Source: Ilyobacter_A sp963675185 (GTDB lineage: Bacteria > Fusobacteriota > Fusobacteriia > Fusobacteriales > Fusobacteriaceae). From it: 64,000 nucleotides of DNA. The position numbers and the translations under genes were made by a program. The notes under the pieces are model-generated. The model did no database searches. It saw only the letters and a program-made list of their open reading frames with translations, and was not told the origin of the DNA. Positions within the stretch are counted from its first letter, which is position 1. Each line of letters starts with the position of its first letter. The stretch spans positions 1,364,001 to 1,428,000 of the forward strand of contig CAXXOH010000003.1 in the NCBI GenBank assembly GCA_963675185.2. Reading direction: 5' to 3'. Shown here in pieces: positions 34,780 through 44,658 of this stretch.

Positions 34780-35925
34780 TTAAGATATTTTTTTATAGGT
34801 TTCCACTATTTTAAAAATCTGAGAAGAATCTTCTAAACAAGTCACGTCTCTAACAGCCTCTTCTATCCCCTCTTTGCTTATCTTTTCTTGAAGTTCAACA
34901 GACTGCCCGTCCTCTTCATTGCTGTATAAAAGAGCAGCTGCAATACCGTATACCAGGTTGTCGTTTTTCAGGTTGTACTCCATAGTTCCCCTTAAAGGTT
35001 TTATAAGCCTGTCATTGAACCCCAGCTTTCTAAGGGGTTCACGTCCTACCCTTTTAACCTCATCTTTTAAATATGGGTTTTTAAATCTACCCAAGATTTT
35101 ATCTATATACTTATAGTGCGCTTCCCTGTCAAAACCATATCTGTTTATAAGAACCTCGCCGCTCTCCTTCATGGCGCTTACAACCAGTTTTTGTATCTCT
35201 TCATCCTCTATACTCTCTTTTACAGTTTCGTATCCTTTTATAACCCCCAGATATGCCGTTATGGCGTGCCCGGTGTTAAGTGTGAATAATTTTCTCTCCA
35301 CGAAGGCCATGAGGTTGTCCGTTGTCTGCATGCCGCCTATTTCCGGTATTCCACCTTTGAAAAGGGTTTTGTCCACTATCCATTCCTGAAACTCTTCAAC
35401 TCTTACCCTTAGCACGTCATCAGACTCTTCCATTGGTGGGACGATTCTGTCAACGGCTGAGTCGGGGAAGCCTACATATTGATCTGCGTAGCTTTTAACT
35501 CCATCTTCTAGGTAGTTGTACACCTCTTCTTTTAAGAAAGTAGACCCCTTTATCATGTTTTCGCAGGCGATTATATTCAGATACTCTCTGTTCCCCGAGT
35601 TAAACCTTGCAGTAAGCCCATCAGCTACTGTCTTAGCTATTATTCTAAGTACATTCGGCCCGACTGCAGTGGTAATTATTTCTGCTTCTGAGATCAGCTC
35701 TACCAGCTTTTCATCTGTAGAGAGCACCCCGTCGACATTTTTTACTTTGGCTTCCTGGTAGTTGTCTCCAACTACCTCTACAATATACTCTTTTTTATCG
35801 TGCAGTTCCTGTATTACCGCTTTGTTTATATCTGCAAAATATACGCTGTAGCCTGCTTCTGACAAGAGTTTGCCTATGAAGCCCCTACCTATGTTACCTG
35901 CCCCGAACTGTATAGCCAATTTCAT
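34780..35925 (-). CDS. mtlD: Mannitol-1-phosphate 5-dehydrogenase
   Basis: MtlD oxidises mannitol-1-phosphate to fructose-6-phosphate with NAD+. The 381-residue protein starts with the NAD-binding motif MKLAIQFGAGNIGRGFIG, followed by YFADINKAVIQEL. It carries the family segments NIIACENMIKGS and TLNTGHAITAYLG, the latter with the catalytic-region histidine. It lies 12 bases after mtlA and completes a functional mannitol operon. Confidence 0.95.
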   Translation of the reverse strand: MKLAIQFGAGNIGRGFIGKLLSEAGYSVYFADINKAVIQELHDKKEYIVEVVGDNYQEAKVKNVDGVLSTDEKLVELISEAEIITTAVGPNVLRIIAKTVADGLTARFNSGNREYLNIIACENMIKGSTFLKEEVYNYLEDGVKSYADQYVGFPDSAVDRIVPPMEESDDVLRVRVEEFQEWIVDKTLFKGGIPEIGGMQTTDNLMAFVERKLFTLNTGHAITAYLGVIKGYETVKESIEDEEIQKLVVSAMKESGEVLINRYGFDREAHYKYIDKILGRFKNPYLKDEVKRVGREPLRKLGFNDRLIKPLRGTMEYNLKNDNLVYGIAAALLYSNEEDGQSVELQEKISKEGIEEAVRDVTCLEDSSQIFKIVETYKKIS

Positions 35926-35937
35926 CTTTAGTACCCC

Positions 35938-37845
35938 CTATATTGAAAATTTATCATAGATTACTTCGATATCACCGCAAACGCTCAACTCTTCAACTAC
36001 ATCCTCGTCTTCTATGACGTCGGCTATTTTAGAGATTATCTCTATGTGCTCGTCGTTTTTTCCGGCAATCCCTATAACCAATTTTGCTATGTTGTCATCT
36101 CCGAAATCCACGCCGTCAGGGTATTGCATAAGAACTATCCCAGCTTTTAATACTTCTCCCTTAGCTTCTGCTGTACCGTGAGGGATAGCAACGCCGTTTC
36201 CTATGAAAGTGGTAGATTTATTTTCTCTGTCCAGCATTGCGCTTAGATATCCGTTTTTTACATAACCTGCATCAGCAAGGGCTTTGCCGGCAGCCTTTAT
36301 GGCTTCTTCTTTTGAAATACTTTTTAATCCCAGGTAGATATTTTTCTTAGAAAATATGCCTTCAGAACTCTCTGATTCTTTTTCAGTTTTGTCTAAAGAA
36401 GTATCTTTAGTTACAGACCCGCTCTTTAATTTCTCAACCAGTTCATCATAGAAATTTCCGTCCATGAAGTTTTTTAGCGACAAGTGTGTAGGATTTTTAA
36501 CTGTGTTCATAGCCCTAGGGGTCAAGTCTTTATGTGTGATTACTATGTCTATATCCTCTGTTAAATCGTTTATAGCCTTGTTTGTGACGTCTATTTTTAG
36601 CCCTGCAGCCTTTACTTTTTTTCTGAGAAGCCCGGCACCCATAGCGCTCGAACCCATACCAGCATCACAGGCAACAACTATTCTAGACACAGCCCCTTTT
36701 ACCTCGCTAACTGAACTTGTAGCCGGTTTGTTTTTTAATTCTCTCATTTTGTCAGCCGCTGCTTCAAACTCGTCTTCGTCCTCATAAGCATCTTTGTTTA
36801 GAGGTGATTTTAGAAGCAGACCTGCCACTACGCATGATACAGCAGTAGCTGCCACAACACCAAGTAAAGTAACTATGAACCCGCCTTTAGGAGTCATTGC
36901 AAGCAGCGCGAATATGCTTCCAGGCGATGGTGGAGCGATAAGTCCGGCACCAAGTATAGAATAAGTAAATACCCCTGTCATCCCACCTGCTATAACAGCA
37001 AGGATAAGGAATGGCTTCATCAGTATGTATGGGAAGTAGATCTCGTGTATTCCGCCGAAAAGGTGTATTATCATTGCACCTGGAGAAGATAGTTTTGCAC
37101 TGCCTTTTCCGAATAGGAAGTAAGCCAGTAGCACCCCAAGCCCAGGACCAGGGTTTGTCTCGATAAGGAAGAATATTGACTTACCTAACTCTGTAGACTG
37201 CTGTATTCCAAGCGGTGAGAATACACCGTGGTTTATTGCATTATTTAAAAACAGTATTTTTGCAGGCTCCACAATCAGTGAGGTTAGCGGCAGAAGGTTT
37301 AGAGAAACCAGTTTGTTAACCCCGTTACCAAGTGCAGTGTTTAGTATTTCGACGACAGGACCGATACCCAAGAAGCACACAAGTGCAAGAAGCATTCCGA
37401 TAATTCCGGCTGAGAAGTTGTTTACAAGCATCTCAAAACCAGATTTAACTTTACCTTCGATTGCATCATCGAACTTCTTGATTGTGTATCCGCCAAGCGG
37501 ACCTGCAATCATGGCACCTAAGAACATAGGTATTGAGGTTCCAACTATAACCCCGGAAGTTGTAATGGCGCCAACCACACCTCCACGAACGCCTCCGACC
37601 ATTTTACCCCCTGTATAACCGATAAGTAGCGGAAGCAGGTATGTGATCATAGGACCAACAAGAGCAGCCAACTTTTCACTCGGTATCCACCCTGTAGGGA
37701 TGAATAGTGCAGTGATGAACCCCCACGCTATGAAAGCCCCTATATTAGGCATAACCATACCACTTAAAAACCTACCGAACGCCTGAACTTTAACTTTTGC
37801 CGATCCAGCTTTAGCATTTGAACTTATTGCAGAATTAGTACTCAT
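35938..37845 (-). CDS. mtlA: PTS mannitol-specific EIICBA permease
   Basis: Imports mannitol and phosphorylates it to mannitol-1-phosphate. The 635-residue chain has EIIC (about 15-350, with GGIHEIYFPYILMKP). EIIB follows (active Cys in VVACDAGMGSSAMGA near 390), then a Ser/Lys/Glu-rich linker and EIIA (active His in AIPHGTAEAK near 556). It is first in the operon with mtlD and has its own promoter with an inverted-repeat operator. An AAGGGAGG site precedes the ATG. The EIIC and EIIB parts are nearly identical to the next gene upstream on the same strand, which indicates a recent duplication or gene conversion. Confidence 0.96.
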   Translation of the reverse strand: MSTNSAISSNAKAGSAKVKVQAFGRFLSGMVMPNIGAFIAWGFITALFIPTGWIPSEKLAALVGPMITYLLPLLIGYTGGKMVGGVRGGVVGAITTSGVIVGTSIPMFLGAMIAGPLGGYTIKKFDDAIEGKVKSGFEMLVNNFSAGIIGMLLALVCFLGIGPVVEILNTALGNGVNKLVSLNLLPLTSLIVEPAKILFLNNAINHGVFSPLGIQQSTELGKSIFFLIETNPGPGLGVLLAYFLFGKGSAKLSSPGAMIIHLFGGIHEIYFPYILMKPFLILAVIAGGMTGVFTYSILGAGLIAPPSPGSIFALLAMTPKGGFIVTLLGVVAATAVSCVVAGLLLKSPLNKDAYEDEDEFEAAADKMRELKNKPATSSVSEVKGAVSRIVVACDAGMGSSAMGAGLLRKKVKAAGLKIDVTNKAINDLTEDIDIVITHKDLTPRAMNTVKNPTHLSLKNFMDGNFYDELVEKLKSGSVTKDTSLDKTEKESESSEGIFSKKNIYLGLKSISKEEAIKAAGKALADAGYVKNGYLSAMLDRENKSTTFIGNGVAIPHGTAEAKGEVLKAGIVLMQYPDGVDFGDDNIAKLVIGIAGKNDEHIEIISKIADVIEDEDVVEELSVCGDIEVIYDKFSI

Positions 37846-37890
37846 AAAACGACCTCCCTTTAATCATTTTTTTTCGCTTTTTATGTATCC

Positions 37891-37929
37891 ATTATATGCC
37901 TTTACAAGGAAATGTTCAATGTTGAAACA
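37891..37929 (-). promoter_or_regulatory. mtlA-mtlD promoter with inverted-repeat operator
   Basis: On the minus strand TTGAAC and TATAAT are separated by 17 bases. The -35 element lies in the imperfect palindrome TGTTTCAACATTGAACA. The second mtlA copy has the same arrangement. Confidence 0.7.
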
Positions 37930-38050
37930 CTTCGAGTGTTTGGGAAAGTCAAAATTTCAAATTGTTCTGAAATAGATGTCTTCGGAGAGTTTAGAATTAA
38001 AAAAATTCAAAAAAATTGAAAAAAAATGTATTCGAAGGTGGATAGTTGGA

Positions 38051-38085
38051 TAATAAAAAAGCCCTCTCTTATACAAAGAGAGGGC
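38051..38085 (-). terminator. Intrinsic terminator after the second mtlA
   Basis: On the minus strand GCCCTCTCTT and AAGAGAGGGC form a 10-bp stem followed by TTTTTTATTAT. Confidence 0.9.
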
Positions 38086-38126
38086 GAAGTGTACAGCTTT
38101 TAAAGAGTAAACGGTGTGAATTAGAA

Positions 38127-39557
38127 CTATTGATCTTTTAGTTTAGCCACTAGTTCGTCATAGAAGCTCCCGTCCATGAAGTTTTTTATGGACAGGTGCA
38201 CCGGAATTTTGACCGTATTCATAGCCCTAGGAGTCAGGTCTTTATGTGTGATTACTATGTCTATATCCTCGGTTAAATCGTTTATAGCCTTGTTTGTGAC
38301 GTCTATTTTTAGCCCGGCGGCCTTTACTTTTTTTCTGAGAAGCCCAGCACCCATAGCACTCGAACCCATACCGGCATCGCAGGCAACAACTATTCTAGAC
38401 ACAGCCCCTTTAACCTTGCTAACTGAACTTGTAGCCGGTTTGTTTTTCAACTCTCTCATCTTGTCAGCCGCTGCTTCAAACTCATCTTCATCCTCATAAG
38501 CATCTTTATTTAGAGGTGATTTAAGAAGCAGACCTGCCACTAGACATGACACAGCAGTGGCTGTAATTACCCCGATTATTGTCACAATGAATCCACCTTT
38601 TGGAGTCATTGCAAGTAGTGCGAATATACTTCCAGGTGATGGTGGTGCGATAAGTCCGGCTCCTAAGATTGAGTTAGTGAGAACCCCAGTCATACCCCCT
38701 GCGATAGCAGCAAGTATCAGGAATGGTTTCATAAGTACATATGGAAAGTAGATCTCGTGTATTCCACCGAAGAAGTGTATAATCATAGCCCCTGGAGCTG
38801 ATTGTTTTGCAGCACCTTTACCGAATAAAAAGTAAGCAAGAAGTATTCCAAGGCCTGGCCCAGGGTTTGTTTCGATAAGGAAGAATATTGACTTACCAAG
38901 TTCAGTAGACTGCTGTATGCCAAGTGGTGAAAAGACTCCGTGGTTGATCGCGTTGTTTAAGAAAAGTATTTTTGCAGGTTCCACAATCAGTGAAGTAAGC
39001 GGGAGTAGGTTTAGAGCAACCAGTTTGTTTACTCCACTACCAAGCGCAGTATTCAAAATCTCAACAAGTGGACCTATACCCAAGAAGCAAACCAGTGCAA
39101 GGACCATACCGATAATTCCAGCCGAGAAGTTATTTACAAGCATCTCAAATCCTGACTTAACTTTTCCGTCGATTGCGTCATCGAACTTTTTGATCACGTA
39201 TCCACCAAGTGGACCAGCTATCATTGCCCCTAAAAACATAGGTATCGAAGTTCCAACAATAACCCCGGAAGTTGTAATGGCTCCAACAACTCCTCCGCGT
39301 ACGCCTCCAATCATTTTACCACCTGTATAACCTATAAGTAGAGGTAAAAGGTGTATAATCATAGGACCTACCAAGGCAGCTAGCTTTTCATTTGGAAACC
39401 ACCCAGTTGGGATGAAAAGAGCAGTGATGAACCCCCACGCTATGAAAGCACCTATGTTGGGCATAACCATACCACTTAAAAACCTACCAAACGACTGAAC
39501 TTTAACTTTTGCCGATCCAGCTTTAGAACCTGAACCCATTGCAATACTAGAACTCAT
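38127..39557 (-). CDS. PTS mannitol-type EIICB permease lacking EIIA
   Basis: The 476-residue protein is almost the same as the neighbouring EIICBA through the EIIC domain and EIIB (VVACDAGMGSSAMGAGLLRKK), but the chain stops after SFYDELVAKLKDQ, so there is no EIIA domain. It would depend on an EIIA from another protein, for example the neighbouring MtlA. Start: ATG at 39557 with AAAAGGAGG upstream; an earlier in-frame ATG overlaps the ribosome-binding site. It has its own terminator and a promoter and operator matching those of mtlA. High DNA similarity to mtlA suggests a recent tandem duplication followed by loss of the 3' part, or ongoing gene conversion. Confidence 0.93.
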   Translation of the reverse strand: MSSSIAMGSGSKAGSAKVKVQSFGRFLSGMVMPNIGAFIAWGFITALFIPTGWFPNEKLAALVGPMIIHLLPLLIGYTGGKMIGGVRGGVVGAITTSGVIVGTSIPMFLGAMIAGPLGGYVIKKFDDAIDGKVKSGFEMLVNNFSAGIIGMVLALVCFLGIGPLVEILNTALGSGVNKLVALNLLPLTSLIVEPAKILFLNNAINHGVFSPLGIQQSTELGKSIFFLIETNPGPGLGILLAYFLFGKGAAKQSAPGAMIIHFFGGIHEIYFPYVLMKPFLILAAIAGGMTGVLTNSILGAGLIAPPSPGSIFALLAMTPKGGFIVTIIGVITATAVSCLVAGLLLKSPLNKDAYEDEDEFEAAADKMRELKNKPATSSVSKVKGAVSRIVVACDAGMGSSAMGAGLLRKKVKAAGLKIDVTNKAINDLTEDIDIVITHKDLTPRAMNTVKIPVHLSIKNFMDGSFYDELVAKLKDQ

Positions 39558-39600
39558 AAAACGACCTCCTTTTAATCGATTCTGCACATCTCGTGGTCAA

Positions 39601-39639
39601 ATTATAACCCTTTTTATTGCAGTGTTCAATGATTAAACA
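39601..39639 (-). promoter_or_regulatory. Promoter and inverted-repeat operator of the second mtlA
   Basis: On the minus strand TTGAAC and TATAAT are separated by 17 bases, with the palindrome TGTTTAATCATTGAACA across the -35 element. It matches the operator of the first copy at 14 of 17 positions. Confidence 0.7.
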
Positions 39640-39716
39640 GTTCTCTAACGTGAGAAGCACAAAATTTCGAAATATACCGAAACAGTTCTTTTCTAAAAAA
39701 GTGAAAAAAATTATAC

Positions 39717-39748
39717 CCGAAAAAAAGAGTCCTTGAAAGGACTCTTTT
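39717..39748 (-). terminator. Minus-strand terminator beyond the repeat block
   Basis: AAAAGAGTCC and GGACTCTTTT form a 10-bp stem; on the minus strand it is followed by TTTTTT. It would stop transcripts running from the MtlR-like gene through about 570 bases of repeats. Confidence 0.75.
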
Positions 39749-39777
39749 GGTAGATAAATTGCTTTATAAAATGAATG

Positions 39778-40300
39778 TTATACAAGCTGCTATTTATAGC
39801 TTGAAATTAATGAGTTTATTTACGATAACTTTTTTGATCACAGAGTTCCTGAGAGTTTTCAAACATGAGCTGCACAGAGGAAACACTTTATAATCAAAAG
39901 ACTCTTTTTTGTCACGAATTAACACTAATTTTCACGAATGTTTTAAAGACTTTTTCAAGATTTTTATTCGTGTCGATTCGTGACTAAGATCTTTTTAAAT
40001 CTTTTTTGATCACAGAGCATTTAAAGATGAGCTGCACAGAGAAATTCTTTTGAAATTAAATATATTTTTTGTCACGAATCACACGAATCTTCACAAATTA
40101 TTGAAAAGCTATAAGCAGGCCTCTCTTATACCTAAACTCTTTTTTCTTACTCTGTGAAACTCTTTATTTTACTCCGTGCAGCTCTGTGTACAAAATATCA
40201 TTTTATTTGATTTTTTATTCGTGACTAAAACAAATATTTTTCATTATTGCTTCTAGATAAATTCAGTACTTTATCTCTTTATTTACAATTTTAAGGAACA
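39778..40300 (-). repeat. A/B-family intergenic repeat cluster (minus orientation)
   Basis: Reading the minus strand, the order is A, B (CTGCACGGAG, GTTTCACAGAG), A', B' (CTCTGTGCAGCTCATC), then a second A, A' and B'. The part 39937-40044 is a perfect inverted copy of 52170-52277. The last 60 bases before the regulator gene are AT-rich without recognisable elements. Confidence 0.85.
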
Positions 40301-40319
40301 ATTTCTATTAAATACTTTA

Positions 40320-42425
40320 TTATTTTTCAAATTTCTCAAGGTATTCTTTGAAGATAAAAGGTTCTTCACAAGTCATAAGAAACTGGAAAAATTCCTCGTC
40401 TTCTATCAAGTTTATCAGCTCCACCAGGGCTTCTATATGTTCATTCCTGTCAAAGCTGGAAAAAGCAAGCATTACCCTTATTTTCTTACCGTCTGGGAAT
40501 TCTATCGGCTCCGAAAAACGGACTAGGCTCATGTCTGTCCTGTGCACATTGTTGTTTACACGGGCATGCGGCAGGGCTATCTTGTTTCCGACTATCATGT
40601 ATGCGCCGTTTTTCATCACAGCATCCACCATGTCATCGGTATAACTTTTGTCGACGGAACCGTTCTTTTCCAGTATTTCCCCTGAAATCCTTACGGCCTC
40701 CTCCCAGTTTTTCGCTTTAGCATCGAATATTATACTGGATTCTTTCAGAAGCGAACAAAGGGTGTATTTTTTTTGCTCCTTCATGTCATCGTACAGTTGG
40801 TCTTTGAGCAGTTTTTTTATGCTTGATATTAGTTTTTCCTCGTCGTTTATTTGGCACTCCCTTTTTATAACCCCCATAAGCCTGGATAGGGATACTTTTT
40901 TAGGGGATTCCAGCAGGCCGTATTCCTCTAGTTTGTCCCTGTCTTGTTTTGAGAGTATAGGGTTGACTTTTACCACCGGGAATGGGTAGTTTATCTGATC
41001 GCCTATATCTATAGTGGAGATTACGATGTCTATGTCTAGCGGCAGGTCTGCATTTACAAACTGGTGGTATGGGAGTATCTCCATGATGTTTAGATCATAT
41101 TTTTCCTGAAGCTTTTGTGCCAATAGCTTTGAGCTGCCATAACCAAATCCGCATACGAGCACCACGTTCTTGCTTTCGCTTTTCAGATTCACCTTTCTGT
41201 CTATAGCCGTCTTAAAATGGATGGTAAGGTAGGAGATCTCTTCTTCGGGGATATCTTTACCTATGTAAGTTTTTAGGGTTTTGTTTACCACGACTTCTAT
41301 GGTGTGGTATAGGTCTCCGTATACCTCCCTCACCTCTTCAGAGATTGGATTTTCCAAGCTGATATCGTTTTTTATCCTGTATATGGCTGGCCTCAAGTGG
41401 TTTATGAGCCCGTCTATCAGCACCCTGTCGCTGGAGAAATCGACTCCAATATTTTCGCCCACCTCTCTAATGAGCTCGTTTACGGACACCTCCAGCTCTA
41501 TCCAGTTTGCATAAAAGGATGAGTTGAAGTTATAGGAGTGGCTTCCCAAAAAAAGTTCGGTCAGCTTGAGAAGCTCCTTTTCATCGAACTTTATGCTGCA
41601 TTTTTTCTCAAGTGCCGGGATTTTTTCAAGTATAACAGAATACTCGGTGGTGCCCTTCAGGAAGTTTTCATTTTGCATCTTTGTTTTGAGGAGCTCTTTA
41701 GATCCAATTCTTTTTATGGAGATCATCAGGTAATACTGCAAAATTCTGTAGGCTTCTTCCGAGATGATCATCTTGAGTCCTTCTGATACATCTTTTATAA
41801 ACTCCATAATGCTGTCTAGCGGACTTTCGTAGAAGTACTCCCTTATGACGTCCACGACTATATCGGTTCCAGGTGTCCCGTGTATTTTTTTAGAGGTAAT
41901 TTCATTTTGAAAGATTTTGATATAGTTTAGTAAAAACCTAAGCTGCACATGACGTATTCTGTCTTCGTTCCCGGAAAGAATCAGACCTATCTTTGAAAGG
42001 AATTTTAGCTTTAGGTCACTTTCGTTTAAGAAGACCTTAATCTCCTTCAGGTCTAATTTTACGGTACTGAGGCTGACTGAAAGATTTTCCGATAGCTCAT
42101 GGAGTTTTATAATATCTTCGTTGAATAAAATTTTTGATTTTATGTATTCCTTCCTCTCGTTTTTCGAGAACACATAAAATTGGGAATCCAAAAGCTTTAA
42201 GAGATTAAGCAGGTTTTCTTTTTCTTCCTCTATTTCAAAGGTCCCCCTGGAAGTTTTCTCCATTTGGTTCAGGCCGTTTTTTTTGAAGTAATAGTTTATG
42301 TTGTCTATGTCGTACCTTATGCTTCTTTCGCTCAGCTCAAATTTTTCGGCCAGCTCCTTGATGGAGATCCTGTTCTCGTTTTCTACTAGATGTTTTATGA
42401 TGTCGACGCACCTTTTATTAAGCAT
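40320..42425 (-). CDS. MtlR-like PRD-containing transcriptional activator with EIIB/EIIA domains
   Basis: The 701-residue regulator starts with helix-turn-helix motifs (ISIKELAEKFELSERSIRYDIDNINYYF). Two PTS regulation domains follow (about 170-400) with phosphorylatable histidines such as ISYLTIHFKTAIDRK. Then come an EIIB-like domain (VVLVCGFGYGSSKLLAQKL, Cys near 425) and an EIIA-like domain (KIALPHARVNNN, His near 620). This is the architecture of MtlR/LicR-type activators controlled by PTS phosphorylation. It lies among four mannitol-type permease genes and probably regulates one or more of them, perhaps through the palindrome at the mtlA promoters. Confidence 0.92.
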   Translation of the reverse strand: MLNKRCVDIIKHLVENENRISIKELAEKFELSERSIRYDIDNINYYFKKNGLNQMEKTSRGTFEIEEEKENLLNLLKLLDSQFYVFSKNERKEYIKSKILFNEDIIKLHELSENLSVSLSTVKLDLKEIKVFLNESDLKLKFLSKIGLILSGNEDRIRHVQLRFLLNYIKIFQNEITSKKIHGTPGTDIVVDVIREYFYESPLDSIMEFIKDVSEGLKMIISEEAYRILQYYLMISIKRIGSKELLKTKMQNENFLKGTTEYSVILEKIPALEKKCSIKFDEKELLKLTELFLGSHSYNFNSSFYANWIELEVSVNELIREVGENIGVDFSSDRVLIDGLINHLRPAIYRIKNDISLENPISEEVREVYGDLYHTIEVVVNKTLKTYIGKDIPEEEISYLTIHFKTAIDRKVNLKSESKNVVLVCGFGYGSSKLLAQKLQEKYDLNIMEILPYHQFVNADLPLDIDIVISTIDIGDQINYPFPVVKVNPILSKQDRDKLEEYGLLESPKKVSLSRLMGVIKRECQINDEEKLISSIKKLLKDQLYDDMKEQKKYTLCSLLKESSIIFDAKAKNWEEAVRISGEILEKNGSVDKSYTDDMVDAVMKNGAYMIVGNKIALPHARVNNNVHRTDMSLVRFSEPIEFPDGKKIRVMLAFSSFDRNEHIEALVELINLIEDEEFFQFLMTCEEPFIFKEYLEKFEK

Positions 42426-42529
42426 TTAGCCTCCTTATTCTAACAATACAAACAATCTATATATGACAAAATTTAAATTCAGTGGGCAAATTTAAGCTGA
42501 GTTAGTACTTTCTTTTGTCGTGGATTAAA

Positions 42530-42712
42530 CTAAGTTTTAGTGATTTATGCACTAAAATATTATTTAGGTCCCAGAGCTTTACAGAGAAGATGCTTTAAAA
42601 GCTAAAAAAGTCTTTTTGTCACGAAGCACACTAATTTCACGAATTCTTAAAAACTTTTTCAAGATTTTATTCGTGCCCGTTCGTGTGATTTGTGACTATA
42701 ATGTTTTTATTA
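42530..42712 (-). repeat. A/B-family intergenic repeat between regulator and permease genes
   Basis: B-like CCCAGAGCTTTACAGAG is followed by A-type words TTGTCACGAAGCACACTAAT and TTCGTGCCCGTTCGTGTGAT. It is more diverged than other copies. The rest of this roughly 300-base gap, nearest the regulator start, shows nothing recognisable. Confidence 0.7.
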
Positions 42713-42733
42713 TTCTAAAAGGATTATTATTTA

Positions 42734-44566
42734 TTATATAGACGAGAACAATTTGTAGATTTCCTCTATGTCGTCTGTGCGGCTTATATCCTCTACAAGA
42801 CTGGCGTTCTCCACTATATCCACAATGTTTGATATGATATCCAGGTGCTCGTTGTTTTTTGCAGAAATCCCTATGAGTATCTTGGCAACGTTCCCCTCTC
42901 CGAAATCCACGCCGTCTGGAAACTGCAGCACCACTATGCCGGTCTTTAAAACGTTTTCCATACCCCTTATTGAGCCGTGTGGAAGGGCCAAGAAATTCCC
43001 CACATAGGTGGTGAGGTGCCTCTCTCTTTCCAGCATGGAGTCTATGTAGCTCTTTTCTACGTAGCCGGATTCGAACAGCAGCTCTCCGGCAAGTCTTATA
43101 GCCTCCTCTTTTGGGATGCTTTCCAGATCGAGCCTTATGTTTTCTTTGAGCAGCATCTCTTTTGATGATGCCTTTTCGTATGTAGGCAGATCCGAATTCC
43201 CCAAGGCAAGGGATTTGGCAAGGTCTTCATAAAACTTTTCGTTTAAAAAGTTATGCATAGAAAGTATTATGGGGGTTTTTACTTTTGATTTTGCCATATC
43301 CAACAGGTTTTTGTGGGTGATAATAATATCTAGATCTTCTGACAGGTCCCTTATGGCCATGTTGCAGATCTCCACATCCAGGTTTAGGGCTTTTATTTTT
43401 TTCTTCAGGATGCTGGCCCCCATTGCACTGGTACCGAAACCGGCGTCGCAGGCGACAGCTATTCTATGCACAACTTTTCCCCTGCAGATGACGGTTTTTC
43501 TACCGCTGAGTTCTTCTTTCTCCTCTCTTATCTCGCTCTCCTTCAGCTCTTCTGCTGACTTTAAAAGGAGTGAGGCGACTAAAAAGGATACTGCGGTGGA
43601 AAAAAGTACTCCAATCAGCGTAACGAAAATGAGGTTTTTGGGGCTCATAATAATAAGGGAAAAGATGCTCCCCGGTGATGCTGGAGCCAACAGCCCCCCG
43701 TCCAAAAGGGTGTAGGTGGTTACCCCGGTTATCCCGCCTGCTATGAGGGCAAGGACTAGAATCGGCTTCATCAATATGTATGGGAAGTAGATTTCGTGTA
43801 TGCCTCCGAAAAGCTGTATTATTATCGCTCCCGCAGAAGACTCCTTTTCCATTTTTTTGCCGAATGCCAAAAATGCCAGCAGCACTCCGAGGCCTGGGCC
43901 TGGGTTTGTCTCTATGAGAAAAAATATAGATTTTCCAAAAGTCGCCACCTGCTGCATGCCCAAAGGTGAAAAAACCCCGTAGTTCACGGCGTTGTTTAAA
44001 AAGAGTACCTTTGCCGGCTCCACGAGTATAGAGGTAAGCGGCAGTAGATTTAGCTGTACCAGGAAGTTGACGCTTGTTTCCAGGGCTGAGTTCAGCTTTT
44101 CAACCAGTGGTCCCACTAACGAAAAGAAAAAAATAGACAGCCCCAGGCTTAGCGCCCCTGCTGAAAAATTGTCGACGAACATTTCGAATCCCGGCTTTAT
44201 TTTCGGCCTGATTATGCCGTCAAATTTTTTTATGGTGTATCCCCCAAACGGGCCGGCAATCATGGCCCCCAGAAACATGGGTATGCTGCTCCCGGTTATG
44301 ATGCCGAAAGTGGCCACCACTCCGACAACAGCCCCCCTGGTCTCATAGACCAATTTACCGCCGGTGTATCCTATTAGGGTCGGTAGAAGATAGGTCAGCA
44401 TCGGCTGGCTTATGGAAGCCAGCTTTTCATTTGGGAACCAGCCGCTTGGCATAAACATAGCAGTGAGGAAACCCCAGGCTACGAAGACCCCTATATTCGG
44501 CATAAACATTCCGCTTAAAAAGTTCCCCAATTTTTGAAAATTTATTCTAAAATTATTTTTATCCAA
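42734..44566 (-). CDS. PTS mannitol-family EIICBA permease, divergent paralogue
   Basis: The 610-residue protein has all three domains: EIIC (GGIHEIYFPYILMKP), EIIB (Cys in IAVACDAGFGTSAMGAS) and EIIA (His in LALPHGSIRGM). It is clearly diverged from the mtlA pair, so a related polyol such as glucitol, arabitol or another hexitol is possible; specificity cannot be read. The start is a TTG at 44566, set by AAAGGAGG eight bases upstream. A longer in-frame ATG start at 44650 would run through the glmS terminator. It sits 92 bases downstream of glmS. Confidence 0.9.
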   Translation of the reverse strand: MDKNNFRINFQKLGNFLSGMFMPNIGVFVAWGFLTAMFMPSGWFPNEKLASISQPMLTYLLPTLIGYTGGKLVYETRGAVVGVVATFGIITGSSIPMFLGAMIAGPFGGYTIKKFDGIIRPKIKPGFEMFVDNFSAGALSLGLSIFFFSLVGPLVEKLNSALETSVNFLVQLNLLPLTSILVEPAKVLFLNNAVNYGVFSPLGMQQVATFGKSIFFLIETNPGPGLGVLLAFLAFGKKMEKESSAGAIIIQLFGGIHEIYFPYILMKPILVLALIAGGITGVTTYTLLDGGLLAPASPGSIFSLIIMSPKNLIFVTLIGVLFSTAVSFLVASLLLKSAEELKESEIREEKEELSGRKTVICRGKVVHRIAVACDAGFGTSAMGASILKKKIKALNLDVEICNMAIRDLSEDLDIIITHKNLLDMAKSKVKTPIILSMHNFLNEKFYEDLAKSLALGNSDLPTYEKASSKEMLLKENIRLDLESIPKEEAIRLAGELLFESGYVEKSYIDSMLERERHLTTYVGNFLALPHGSIRGMENVLKTGIVVLQFPDGVDFGEGNVAKILIGISAKNNEHLDIISNIVDIVENASLVEDISRTDDIEEIYKLFSSI

Positions 44567-44618
44567 AGGAACCACCTCCTTTAAGGATTTTCTTTTACAA
44601 ACCGTTATATCCTTTTTC

Positions 44619-44652
44619 GAAAATAAAAAAGCTTGCTGGAATGCCAGCAAGC
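44619..44652 (-). terminator. Intrinsic terminator after glmS
   Basis: On the minus strand GCTTGCTGG and CCAGCAAGC form a 9-bp stem with a short loop, followed by TTTTTTATTT. Confidence 0.88.
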
Positions 44653-44658
44653 CTGTTT

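Noticed and set aside
44567..44650. Longer ATG start for the third EIICBA permease
   Set aside because: It would be translated from within the glmS terminator hairpin; the TTG start has a proper AAAGGAGG site.
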